A stretch of DNA of 64,000 bases from Kordiimonas aestuarii. GTDB taxonomy: Bacteria; Pseudomonadota; Alphaproteobacteria; Sphingomonadales; Kordiimonadaceae. The DNA lies in NCBI RefSeq assembly GCF_025574465.1, contig NZ_JAOBPP010000020.1, forward strand, positions 226,390 through 290,389, given 5' to 3'. Below are positions 34,461 through 41,905 of this stretch, piece by piece; position 1 is the first letter of the stretch, and each line of letters opens with the position of its first letter. A program made the position numbers and the translations under genes. The notes beneath the pieces are model-generated. The model ran no database searches, was not told the DNA's origin, and saw only the letters and a list, made by a program, of their open reading frames with translations.

Positions 34461-35498
34461 GTGGCTATCAGCAGTTTTGATACTTCGAAAACCGACCTCA
34501 AGGGGAAATCCATCCTCATCACAGGGGGCACGGGGTCGTTTGGTAAAACGCTTCTCAAGGCAATTCTCGAGCATCATGAACCCCGGCGGGTGATTATTTT
34601 CGCGCGCGGGGAGTATAACCACTTCCTGCTGCAGAACACGATCGCGGAGGAACACGTTAAAAAAGTGCGTTTCTTCATCGGTGACGTGCGCGACGTGGAC
34701 CGGCTTACGATGGCGATGCGCGGCGTGGATGTTGTGGTGCACGCTGCGGCGCAGAAACAGGTGCCGCTGGCGGAATATAACCCGTTTGAATGTATCCGTA
34801 CCAATGTGATCGGCGCCGAGAATGTGGTGCAGGCCTCCATCAAGGCGGGGGTGAAGCACGTGATCGCGTTGTCGACCGACAAGGCGGTGAACCCCATCAA
34901 TCTTTATGGCGCCAGCAAGCTGGCGTCCGACAAGATTTTTGTGGCGGCTAACTCGCTCGCCTCCGGCACGGGCACACGTTTTGCCGTGGTACGCTACGGC
35001 AATGTGCTGGGTTCACGCGGTAGTGTGATCCCGTTTTTCCGCGACCTGATCAAAAAGGGTGCCGCCGAACTGCCAGTGACCGACATGCGCATGACCCGTT
35101 TCTGGATCACGCTGGATGAAGCGGTGAATTTCACGCTTTCCTGCATGCCGCAAATTCAGGGCGGCGAGATTTTTGTACCGAAAATCCCCAGCATGCGCAT
35201 CCCTGACCTTGTGGAGGCCTTGTCGCCGGGCATGCCGGTCAGGCATGTGGGTATCCGCCCTGGCGAGAAGCTGCACGAGATCATGATCACCGAGCATAAC
35301 GCCAGCCATACCGTTGATATGGGCGACCGTTATGTGATTGAGCCGGAATGGCATTTCTGGGACCGTGATGACCTGACGGAAAAAGGGTTCGAGACCATGC
35401 CGGAAGGCTTTGAATATTCGAGCGACATCAATGACGACTGGCTTGGCGTTGATGAACTGCAGGATATCCTCAAGAAAATCCCGGAAGGCGGGGAATAG
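34461..35498 (+). CDS. pseB: UDP-N-acetylglucosamine 4,6-dehydratase (inverting) PseB
   Basis: This enzyme performs the first step of pseudaminic acid synthesis: dehydration and C5 inversion of UDP-GlcNAc. The 345-residue protein has the Rossmann loop ILITGGTGSFGKTLLKAIL and the catalytic block ALSTDKAVNPINLYGASKLA, with DVVVHAAAQKQVPLAEYNP, all typical of PseB/FlaA1. GTG 34461 has GGGAG at the correct distance; ATG 34434 (nine residues longer) is the alternative. pseC follows eight bases after the stop. This is also the FlmA step of Caulobacter flagellin glycosylation. Confidence 0.94.
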   Translation: MAISSFDTSKTDLKGKSILITGGTGSFGKTLLKAILEHHEPRRVIIFARGEYNHFLLQNTIAEEHVKKVRFFIGDVRDVDRLTMAMRGVDVVVHAAAQKQVPLAEYNPFECIRTNVIGAENVVQASIKAGVKHVIALSTDKAVNPINLYGASKLASDKIFVAANSLASGTGTRFAVVRYGNVLGSRGSVIPFFRDLIKKGAAELPVTDMRMTRFWITLDEAVNFTLSCMPQIQGGEIFVPKIPSMRIPDLVEALSPGMPVRHVGIRPGEKLHEIMITEHNASHTVDMGDRYVIEPEWHFWDRDDLTEKGFETMPEGFEYSSDINDDWLGVDELQDILKKIPEGGE

Positions 35499-35506
35499 GG
35501 TCCGGC

Positions 35507-36697
35507 ATGAGCGAGGGTTTTCTGCCCTATGGGCGCCACTCCATCGATGAAGATGATATCGCCGCCGTTGTCGACGTGCTGCGCCACGGTGCGCTAACGT
35601 GCGGGCCTAAGGTGGAAGAGTTTGAAGCCGCTTTCGCACAGGCCATCGGCGCGAAGGAAGCCATTGTCTGCTCAAACGGCACCACGGCGCTGCATCTGGC
35701 GGTGATTGCCGCAGGCGTTGGCCCGGGTGATAAGGTGGTGGTGCCCGCGGTGACCTTCCTCTCGACCGCTAATGTAGTGCGCATGGCGGGCGCGGATGTG
35801 ATTTTTGCCGATGTGGATGCCGACACCGGGCTGCTGACACACGAGACCCTCGCGGCAACGGCAAGGGCGGCGGAGGGGCCTATCAAAGCCGTGATGCCCG
35901 TGCATCTGAACGGCCAGTGTGTGGAAATGTTGGCGGTGACAGACTTCGCCCGCCAGCACGGTGCGCGCGTCATCACCGATTGTTGTCATGCGCTGGGCGC
36001 GGCCTACCATGAGGGGGGGCATCCCGGCGACGGAAAATATGAGGATTTTGCCTGTTTCTCATTGCATCCGGTCAAATCCATTGCGATGGGCGAGGGTGGT
36101 TTTGTCACCACGAATGATGGGGCAGCGGCGCGTCGTATCCGCCAGCTACGTGGCCACGACATGGAACGCGACAGCGCGCGTTGGCAGCTTGATGCCCAGG
36201 GTTTTGCTGCGGACGGGCAGCCAAACCCCTGGTATTATGAAATGCGTGAACTGGCCTATAATTACCGCGCGACGGATATGCAATGTGCGCTGGGACTGAG
36301 CCAGCTTAAGAAACTGCCCGCCTTTGTCGCGCGCCGGGCACAAATTGCCGACCAGTATGACACTGCATTTTCCAAGTTTTCCAATAGCTTGCGCCCGGTG
36401 AGGCGCACGAAGCTGGCCTCCTCGGCGTGGCATCTTTATCCGGTGCTGATTGATTTTGACGGGGTGGGCAAGGACCGCGCGGCGGTGATGCGTGAATTGC
36501 AGGCGCTGGGCGTGGGCACGCAGGTGCATTATCTGCCGGTGCCGTGGCAGCCCTACTATCGTGATCTCTATGGGGACCCGGATCTGCCGGGGGCAGCGAC
36601 CTATTATGGCCGGGTGCTCAGCCTGCCCATCTATCCAGCCATGACGGACGGTGATGTCGCGCGTGTTGTCAGCGCGGTGAAAAGCGTTCTGGGCTGA
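35507..36697 (+). CDS. pseC: UDP-4-amino-4,6-dideoxy-N-acetyl-L-altrosamine transaminase PseC
   Basis: This is a PLP aminotransferase of the DegT/DnrJ/EryC1 family, 396 residues. It takes the PseB keto-sugar and adds an amine at C4. Features: YGRHSIDEDDIAAVVDVL opening, SNGTTALHLA loop, GARVITDCCHALGA (PLP-contact Asp) and CFSLHPVKSIAMGEGG, with the Lys that forms the internal aldimine. The closing block (QVHYLPVPWQPYYR) is typical of PseC. It is co-transcribed with pseB. The next step, N-acetylation by PseH, is not found in this window. Confidence 0.94.
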   Translation: MSEGFLPYGRHSIDEDDIAAVVDVLRHGALTCGPKVEEFEAAFAQAIGAKEAIVCSNGTTALHLAVIAAGVGPGDKVVVPAVTFLSTANVVRMAGADVIFADVDADTGLLTHETLAATARAAEGPIKAVMPVHLNGQCVEMLAVTDFARQHGARVITDCCHALGAAYHEGGHPGDGKYEDFACFSLHPVKSIAMGEGGFVTTNDGAAARRIRQLRGHDMERDSARWQLDAQGFAADGQPNPWYYEMRELAYNYRATDMQCALGLSQLKKLPAFVARRAQIADQYDTAFSKFSNSLRPVRRTKLASSAWHLYPVLIDFDGVGKDRAAVMRELQALGVGTQVHYLPVPWQPYYRDLYGDPDLPGAATYYGRVLSLPIYPAMTDGDVARVVSAVKSVLG

Positions 36698-36832
36698 ACG
36701 GGTAAAACTCTAAACACAATTGATGACGTGGCTGATAACATGGCGCTGGCGCTGGCGCTGGCCGGGGCTGCTTGTGCACCCCCGGTTTGCGCTAGGCGGA
36801 AAATGTCATGAAGCGTTGCCATCAGGCTGCCT

Positions 36833-37663
36833 TTAACCCTGGAAGAGGGAAAGGATGGACTGTGGCGACTGGTTGGCGATCGAAAGCGCCTGCACACCGA
36901 GCTGCTGTTTCACTTGCAGCGCCTGCAGGTTTGCACTTTCCTTGGCCATGTCGGCATCAACAAGGTTACCGATACCTACCTCGATCACGTCGGCCAGTTT
37001 GCCGGCGAACGAACGGTTCTGCTCAAGTGCTGTCGAGCCGGAACCAAGCCGGGTCAGGGCGGCGTTCAGGTTGGTGATCGCGGTTGTAATGTCGGTCACA
37101 GCAGCCGAGGCGGTGGACTGGGTCGAAATTGCCTGGGTTGTGGTGATCGGAATATTGGCACTGCTGAGTGTCAGTGTCTGGTGGCTTACGGTCAGCGTTT
37201 GTGTCGCGTCGGCGTTTGTAATGGCCACAATCGCATCGGAACCGCTGTCGATCAGGTTTGTGCCGTTGAACGTTGCGTTTTCAACGATGGTGGTGATCTG
37301 GTCGCGAAGCGCTGTGAAATCCTGGCTCAGCGCACTACGGCTGATGGTGTCGAGGCCCTGGTCAGCAGCGGCGACGGCTTTCTCTTTCATTTCCAGCAGT
37401 AGATCAGAGATCGCGCCAGCGGCGGCGAGCGCCACGTCAACAGTGGAAATACCACGATCGAGCGACTGCTTCACAGCGTTGAGGCCTTTAAGGTCACCGC
37501 GCAACTTTTGCGCGATGGAGAAGACAGCAGCATTATCCTTGGCAGAGGAGATTTTCAGGCCCGTGTTGATGTGGGTCTGAGTCGTTTCAAGCTGCTTGCT
37601 TGTGTTGTTCAGATTCCGAAGTGCATCAAGTGCACTGGCATTCACATTAATTGAAAAGGTCAT
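36833..37663 (-). CDS. Flagellin (copy 4, diverged)
   Basis: This is a 276-residue flagellin, the most diverged of the four. The N-terminal helix reads MTFSINVNASALDALRNLNN and the C-terminus ends ILSLFQG. The central domain has a different Thr/Ser-rich core (TLTVSHQTLTLSS). It faces pseC, 20 kb from the other three flagellins, and has its own sigma-54 promoter. It could be a minor subunit placed near the hook, but this is not shown by the sequence. Confidence 0.96.
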   Translation of the reverse strand: MTFSINVNASALDALRNLNNTSKQLETTQTHINTGLKISSAKDNAAVFSIAQKLRGDLKGLNAVKQSLDRGISTVDVALAAAGAISDLLLEMKEKAVAAADQGLDTISRSALSQDFTALRDQITTIVENATFNGTNLIDSGSDAIVAITNADATQTLTVSHQTLTLSSANIPITTTQAISTQSTASAAVTDITTAITNLNAALTRLGSGSTALEQNRSFAGKLADVIEVGIGNLVDADMAKESANLQALQVKQQLGVQALSIANQSPQSILSLFQG

Positions 37664-37722
37664 TTAACCTCTCCTTCTCATGACATTTTTTCCCGGCCGT
37701 CCATCGGCTTGCATACCTCAAT

Positions 37723-37737
37723 GCAATAGGTGTGCCA
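37723..37737 (-). promoter_or_regulatory. Sigma-54 promoter of flagellin copy 4
   Basis: The minus strand reads TGGCACACCTATTGC, a full match to TGGCAC-N5-TTGC, 60 bases before the start codon. Confidence 0.9.
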
Positions 37738-37921
37738 AAAAATTATATGTATAACGTATTGAAATATAATGATTATTTTTAAATACGGAAGGGTGTAGCA
37801 TTGCAGGGGGTAAAATTAGCCAAGGCAATCAGGGGCTTAAAGCGAAGGCGGCAGCAACATCTGCCGAGCGGCGTGGTATGTGGATCAGCGATAATGACAG
37901 ATGAGGGGGCAGGCCAGGGGG

Positions 37922-38242
37922 CTAGCGCTTGCGCGGTGCCGGGGTGACGGCGTGGCCGCCGTTGCCGGGTTTGTCTTTTTTCTTCGGCTCGGAACGCTTT
38001 TGGGTTGTGCCTTGGGCACAGGCAGCCGAGGCATTCAGGTCTGGGATGAAAACCGATGGGCGCACCGTTGATACAAGCTGCGTGTTCATCTGCCCCGTAA
38101 TGGTTTCGGCGCGCTGGAAGCTCAGAAGCTCGGCCTGAAAGCGCCCGCTGCCGGAGAAGTCCGGCAGGCGGGCTGCGTTCATGTTTGGTTGTTTGAGTAA
38201 CGCCAGAAGGGCAGCCTGGGGTATGGGGGCAATGCCGCTCAT
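37922..38242 (-). CDS. Small protein of unknown function in flgIJ operon
   Basis: This is a 106-residue protein. The N-terminal part has a helical, Leu-rich opening (IPQAALLALLKQPNM), and the C-terminal 30 residues are very basic (KRSEPKKKDKPG). It begins four bases inside the end of the FlgN-like gene, so it is translated with it. It has no signal or membrane segment. A role in flagellum assembly follows only from its place in the operon; no family was recognised. Confidence 0.6.
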   Translation of the reverse strand: MSGIAPIPQAALLALLKQPNMNAARLPDFSGSGRFQAELLSFQRAETITGQMNTQLVSTVRPSVFIPDLNASAACAQGTTQKRSEPKKKDKPGNGGHAVTPAPRKR

Positions 38243-38715
38243 ATCACTTGGTTGAGGCTGAGCGATGTTGGCCGTGCGCGAGCCGCCGTCTGTGCGGCAT
38301 TTTTGCCGTAACCAACCACGGAGCGGTTGCGCTTGGATACTTCTTCCCCGACGCTGCGGATCAGGCCTTCTGAAACAGATTTGAGCCGCAAGACCACACG
38401 CGCGTGATCGCGCAGCATTTCACGGAAGGCATCTGTCAGTTTCTTTAGATAGGTGCGTTCTTCAGAACCCTTGGGGCCAAGTGTATTTTCATTCACGCGC
38501 ACTTTGTTCAGGGTTTCACGGTATTCAGCCATCAGGCGGCTTTTTTCGCCGTGCAGCTTTTGCGCTTCACGGGGCTGGCGCGCGCGCAGATAATCGGTTT
38601 CCCTGCCAATCAGTTCGGTCAGCGCAATGGTCAACCGCGCCAGGTGAGCGCCGTGGCCCGTGATGGGCGGGGCTTCTTTTGTCGCAGGGATTTGGGGAAG
38701 CGGATCTAGTGGCAT
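38239..38715 (-). CDS. FlgN-like flagellar export chaperone
   Basis: This is a 158-residue helical protein with charged heptads (REAQKLHGEKSRLMAEYRET; FREMLRDHARVVLRLKSVSE). It has the length and position of alphaproteobacterial FlgN-like proteins, which chaperone hook-associated proteins, and lies directly after flgJ. The family match is based on pattern and context and is not certain. It is one base after the flgJ stop and overlaps the next gene. Confidence 0.6.
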   Translation of the reverse strand: MPLDPLPQIPATKEAPPITGHGAHLARLTIALTELIGRETDYLRARQPREAQKLHGEKSRLMAEYRETLNKVRVNENTLGPKGSEERTYLKKLTDAFREMLRDHARVVLRLKSVSEGLIRSVGEEVSKRNRSVVGYGKNAAQTAARARPTSLSLNQVI

Positions 38716-38716
38716 A

Positions 38717-39058
38717 TCAGACCTCCTGCATTTTCAACAGTTCACGATAAACATTGTCAGCGATGCCGATCCCGCCTTTGCTGGCGATGGATTTACTGGC
38801 TTCCTCGACCATCATGGAGCGGTAAACACCCTCGGCCGGGCCGCCACCCATCAGACTGTCGGTCTCGATCGTCTCGAACATCGGGTTGAGCATCTGCGCG
38901 ATAAAGATGGCTTCAAACTGCTCGGCCGCGTCGCGGGCTTTCGCTTTCTGGGCGTCGCTCAGGTTGCTGCCAACCTTGCCGATGCCTTCGCGCGCCGCGG
39001 CGAGTTGGGCCTCGATGGCGTTTGTCTGCGCTGTATTGATCATCTGCGGCTGCATCAC
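38717..39058 (-). CDS. flgJ: Rod-binding protein FlgJ (N-terminal type only)
   Basis: This is a 113-residue protein holding only the rod-capping domain: AAEQFEAIFIAQMLNPMF and GGGPAEGVYRSMMVEEASKSI are the family core. The muramidase half of enterobacterial FlgJ is absent, which is normal in alphaproteobacteria, where a separate lytic enzyme opens the wall. Its ATG overlaps the flgI stop by four bases. Confidence 0.9.
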   Translation of the reverse strand: MMQPQMINTAQTNAIEAQLAAAREGIGKVGSNLSDAQKAKARDAAEQFEAIFIAQMLNPMFETIETDSLMGGGPAEGVYRSMMVEEASKSIASKGGIGIADNVYRELLKMQEV

Positions 39059-40182
39059 ATCACCTGAATTTCGGCTTGCATCGCGCCAGAGGCTTTGATG
39101 GCTTGCAAAATGGAGATCATGTCGCGCGGGCCGACGCCAAGGGCATTCAGGCCGTCAACGAGATCCTGCAGGGTGACGGAAGGTGGCAGGACGGTCAGTT
39201 TTTCCGTGCCGGATTCTTCCACATTCACCGTGCTGCGCGGCACAACCTGTGTCTGGCCGCCCTGGGCAAAGGCACCGGGTTGTGAAACCTGTGGCTGCTC
39301 GGAGATGCTGATGGTCAGGTTGCCTTGCGCGATGGCGACCGAATTGATGCGAACCTCTGAACCCATCACGATAATGCCGGTGCGCTCGTCAATAATAACG
39401 CGAGCTTTCTGGTCAGGCGTGACGGTTAGCTGTTCGATATTGGTCAGGATATCTACCAGAGCGAGTTCATAACCGATCGGACGGTCCAGTTGGATCGTTG
39501 CCGGGTCCAGAAGGCGCGCCATGTTGGTGTTGAGGGATTCGTTGATGGTTTTGGTAATGCGCTGTGCCGTTGTCAGGTCGGGGTTGTGCAGTGACAGCTT
39601 TACCGATGTCAGGTCCGACAGTTCAAACGGGATCTCACGCTCGACGATGCCGCCGTTGGCGATGCGGCCGTTTGTCGGCACGCCCTGAACGATGGACGCC
39701 GCGTCACCCGACGCGCTGAAGCCCGCCACAGCCACGGCTCCTTGCGCCACGGCATAAACCTCGCCGTCCGCACCCAGGAGCGGCGTTGCGATAAGGGTAC
39801 CGCCCTTGAGGTCCTCGGCGTCACCCATGGAGCTGACGTTCACGTCAATGCGGTTACCCTGACGTGAGAAAGAGGGCAGGGTGGCTGTTACCATCACCGC
39901 TGCAACGTTCTCGGGGCGCATGCTCTCGCCCTTGGCGTTGACACCAAGGCGTTCCAGCATCGAGGTCAGGCTTTGTTCAGTGTAGGGCGTGTTACGCAGC
40001 GTATCACCGGTGCCGTTCAGGCCGACAACCAGGCCGTAACCTATGAGCTGGTTTTCGCGGATGCCCTCCACAGACACAATATCCTTGATGCGTGAAGAGC
40101 CGGCAGCCTCGCTTGGGGCGGCAAGCCCGAAAGAGAGGAGAGCGGCGGTGATCAGCTTCAGAACTCGCGAATTTTTCAACAT
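39055..40182 (-). CDS. flgI: Flagellar P-ring protein FlgI
   Basis: This is the periplasmic P-ring subunit that forms the bushing around the rod at the peptidoglycan layer. The 375-residue precursor starts at ATG 40182 with a signal peptide (LKLITAALLSFGLA, then PSEA). Family blocks: RIKDIVSVEGIRENQLIGYG, GLVVGLNGTGDT, and a C-terminal LQDLVDGLNALGVGPRDMI. An in-frame ATG at 40266 lacks the usual signal placement. It has a sigma-54-like promoter upstream and starts the flgI-flgJ-flgN-like operon. Confidence 0.96.
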   Translation of the reverse strand: MLKNSRVLKLITAALLSFGLAAPSEAAGSSRIKDIVSVEGIRENQLIGYGLVVGLNGTGDTLRNTPYTEQSLTSMLERLGVNAKGESMRPENVAAVMVTATLPSFSRQGNRIDVNVSSMGDAEDLKGGTLIATPLLGADGEVYAVAQGAVAVAGFSASGDAASIVQGVPTNGRIANGGIVEREIPFELSDLTSVKLSLHNPDLTTAQRITKTINESLNTNMARLLDPATIQLDRPIGYELALVDILTNIEQLTVTPDQKARVIIDERTGIIVMGSEVRINSVAIAQGNLTISISEQPQVSQPGAFAQGGQTQVVPRSTVNVEESGTEKLTVLPPSVTLQDLVDGLNALGVGPRDMISILQAIKASGAMQAEIQVM

Positions 40183-40250
40183 GCTTCGGCACCCTTGGTT
40201 AAACTGGCCCGGCCATATTTGCCGGACGTGGTATCTCATGCCAATTATAT

Positions 40251-40265
40251 GCGAAGAACGTGCCA
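40251..40265 (-). promoter_or_regulatory. Sigma-54-like promoter of the flgI operon
   Basis: The minus strand reads TGGCACGTTCTTCGC: a perfect -24 element and a -12 element with one mismatch (TCGC for TTGC), about 70 bases upstream of flgI. Confidence 0.7.
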
Positions 40266-40394
40266 AAAAATAATGTCGGTTAATTATTTGAAAAGTAAGG
40301 TTTTTTTAAAGCAGGTGAGATATACATGGATAAATTTACCGGATCGGTGTAGCAAGGCTTGCTCATACCGCTTGCAAGGAATAAATTGATAGTC

Positions 40395-40814
40395 ATGAAG
40401 ATTACCGGCCCCGGGCAAGTACAATCCAAGACGATTAAAAAGACGTCTCGCAAAAAGGCGGGCGATGGCGTTGCCTTTGGCGGCGCGCTTGAAAGTTCAA
40501 GTCCTGCCCAAGCGGCTTCACGGCCCGCTTCGACAAGCCCGCTTGCCCCGGTCAATGCCCTTTTGTCACTTCAGGAAGTACCGGACTCGACCCAGAGCCG
40601 GTCCAAGGGCCTCAAACGCGCTGAAGAGATGCTGGATATCCTGGAAGAAGTCCGCAAGGGCCTGCTGTTGGGCTCGATCCCGATCGCGAACCTGAGGGGC
40701 CTTGCTGAGTTGGCAAGGAATCAGCGTGGCAAGACGGAAGATGGCAAACTGAACGATATCCTTGCTGACATCGAACTTCGGGCCGAAGTTGAGCTCGCCA
40801 AACTTGGCGTTTGA
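40395..40814 (+). CDS. fliX: Flagellar assembly regulator FliX
   Basis: This is a 139-residue protein of the FliX family. In Caulobacter FliX couples completion of the basal body to the activity of the sigma-54 activator FlbD. A disordered N-terminal third (Lys, Ser, Ala rich) is followed by the conserved core (GLKRAEEMLDILEEVRKGLL) and the terminal helix (ILADIELRAEVELAKLGV). It is divergent from flgI, the same arrangement as in Caulobacter. ATG 40395 was chosen over an earlier in-frame start that reads through a promoter-like region. Confidence 0.9.
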   Translation: MKITGPGQVQSKTIKKTSRKKAGDGVAFGGALESSSPAQAASRPASTSPLAPVNALLSLQEVPDSTQSRSKGLKRAEEMLDILEEVRKGLLLGSIPIANLRGLAELARNQRGKTEDGKLNDILADIELRAEVELAKLGV

Positions 40815-40974
40815 TTCCAAAGACTTGAACAGTTTTTCTTTGTTGCTGTAATCCGCAGTTTCATTGCCTTTTTATTACGTCTTGTACTGCCGGGCGGAAA
40901 TCATTATATAACGGCGCGGGTCTTCGGGGGAAATTAGGCGAAGACTGGCAAAGTGTATTTGTTAGGGAGTGACA

Positions 40975-41412
40975 ATGACGGAAACCATGACAGCGACAGC
41001 AACCGTTTTGCCCGAAGGGTACCAGCCGTCGCCAGACGAAGAATTTATGAATGATCTCCAGCTGGAATATTTCCGGCGCAAGCTTGAAGGCTGGAAAAAG
41101 GACATTCAACGCGAGTCCGCGGAAACGCTTCAAAACCTGCAGCAAGACAACCTGCGTGAGCCTGATATCGCCGACCGCGCGTCATCGGAGACGGATTGGT
41201 CTGTGGAACTCAGGACCCGTGACCGCCAGCGCAAGCTGGTCTCCAAGATTGATGCGGCGCTGCGCCGGATCGAGAATGGCGAATACGGGTATTGCGAAGT
41301 GACTGGTGAGCCGATCAGCCTTCGCCGCCTTGATGCGCGGCCAATCGCAACCATGACGATCGAAGCACAGGAAGCGCATGAGCGTGCGGAAAAAGTCCAC
41401 CGCGACGACTAG
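40975..41412 (+). CDS. dksA: DksA/TraR-type RNA polymerase-binding factor
   Basis: This is a 145-residue protein of the DksA family, which binds in the secondary channel of RNA polymerase and works with ppGpp. The helical region (ESAETLQNLQQDNLREPDIADRAS, shortened here) is followed by the C-terminal block GEYGYCEVTGEPISLRRLDA. Only one Cys is left where E. coli DksA has four, a state common in alphaproteobacterial DksA that function without a zinc finger. ATG 40975 has GGGAG five bases upstream. Transcription ends at the strong terminator at 41437. Confidence 0.9.
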   Translation: MTETMTATATVLPEGYQPSPDEEFMNDLQLEYFRRKLEGWKKDIQRESAETLQNLQQDNLREPDIADRASSETDWSVELRTRDRQRKLVSKIDAALRRIENGEYGYCEVTGEPISLRRLDARPIATMTIEAQEAHERAEKVHRDD

Positions 41413-41436
41413 GCTTGATTTACAAGGCAGCATTTC

Positions 41437-41461
41437 AAGGGAGCTTCGGCTCCCTTTTTTA
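41437..41461 (+). terminator. Intrinsic terminator of dksA
   Basis: An 8-bp stem AAGGGAGC / GCTCCCTT with a TTCG loop and a T run lies 25 bases after dksA. Confidence 0.92.
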
Positions 41462-41519
41462 TTGGCTAAATATATCTTTCTTGAAAACATAAAGACTTCT
41501 TTATATGTTTTTTCTGCCG

Positions 41520-41700
41520 TTGGTTTCCGCAGGGAAATAACAGGGAATTCGGTGCCGGATTACAACGTTCAGTGATCCCAGTCCGAAGCTGCCCCCGCAA
41601 CTGTCGGCGGAGCAGGGTGTTCAATTATGCCACTGGCGCGTGTTGCGCTGGGAAGGCGGCCACCCCTTGTCCGCAAGCCAGGAGACCTACCAGCGGATTA
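41520..41700 (+). ncRNA. Cobalamin (B12) riboswitch upstream of metE
   Basis: The conserved elements are in order: GGGAATTCGGTGCCGGATTAC is the P2/P3 region in the GGTG box, then GCTGCCCCCGCAACTGTCGG (the classic CCCCGCAACTGT), and the B12 box GCCAGGAGACCT near 41677-41690. A P1 helix can form between CCGC at 41527 and GCGG at 41692. B12 binding should turn off metE, the cobalamin-independent methionine synthase, when the B12-dependent enzyme can be used. About 200 bases before metE hold the expression platform; no clear terminator hairpin was found there, so control may be at translation. Confidence 0.94.
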
Positions 41701-41905
41701 TTTTTAATCTTGATCCGGCCGGGGATTGTCGGAGGGGATGGACCAATGATGCTGCCGATGCCCATGCGCCACTAGGGCGCCGTTCATGAAATGATGGTAT
41801 GAAACCTGCGCGTGATAGCTGCCAGGCGCCCATGACGTGCGTCTGCGGCCGAGATTGCGTGCCGGTCGGCACATATTGTCCGTCGTGAGACGAGGACTGA
41901 AGACC

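Noticed and set aside
36735..36765. Short GGCGCT repeat between pseC and the fourth flagellin
   Set aside because: Only three to four units; too short to be called a functional repeat.
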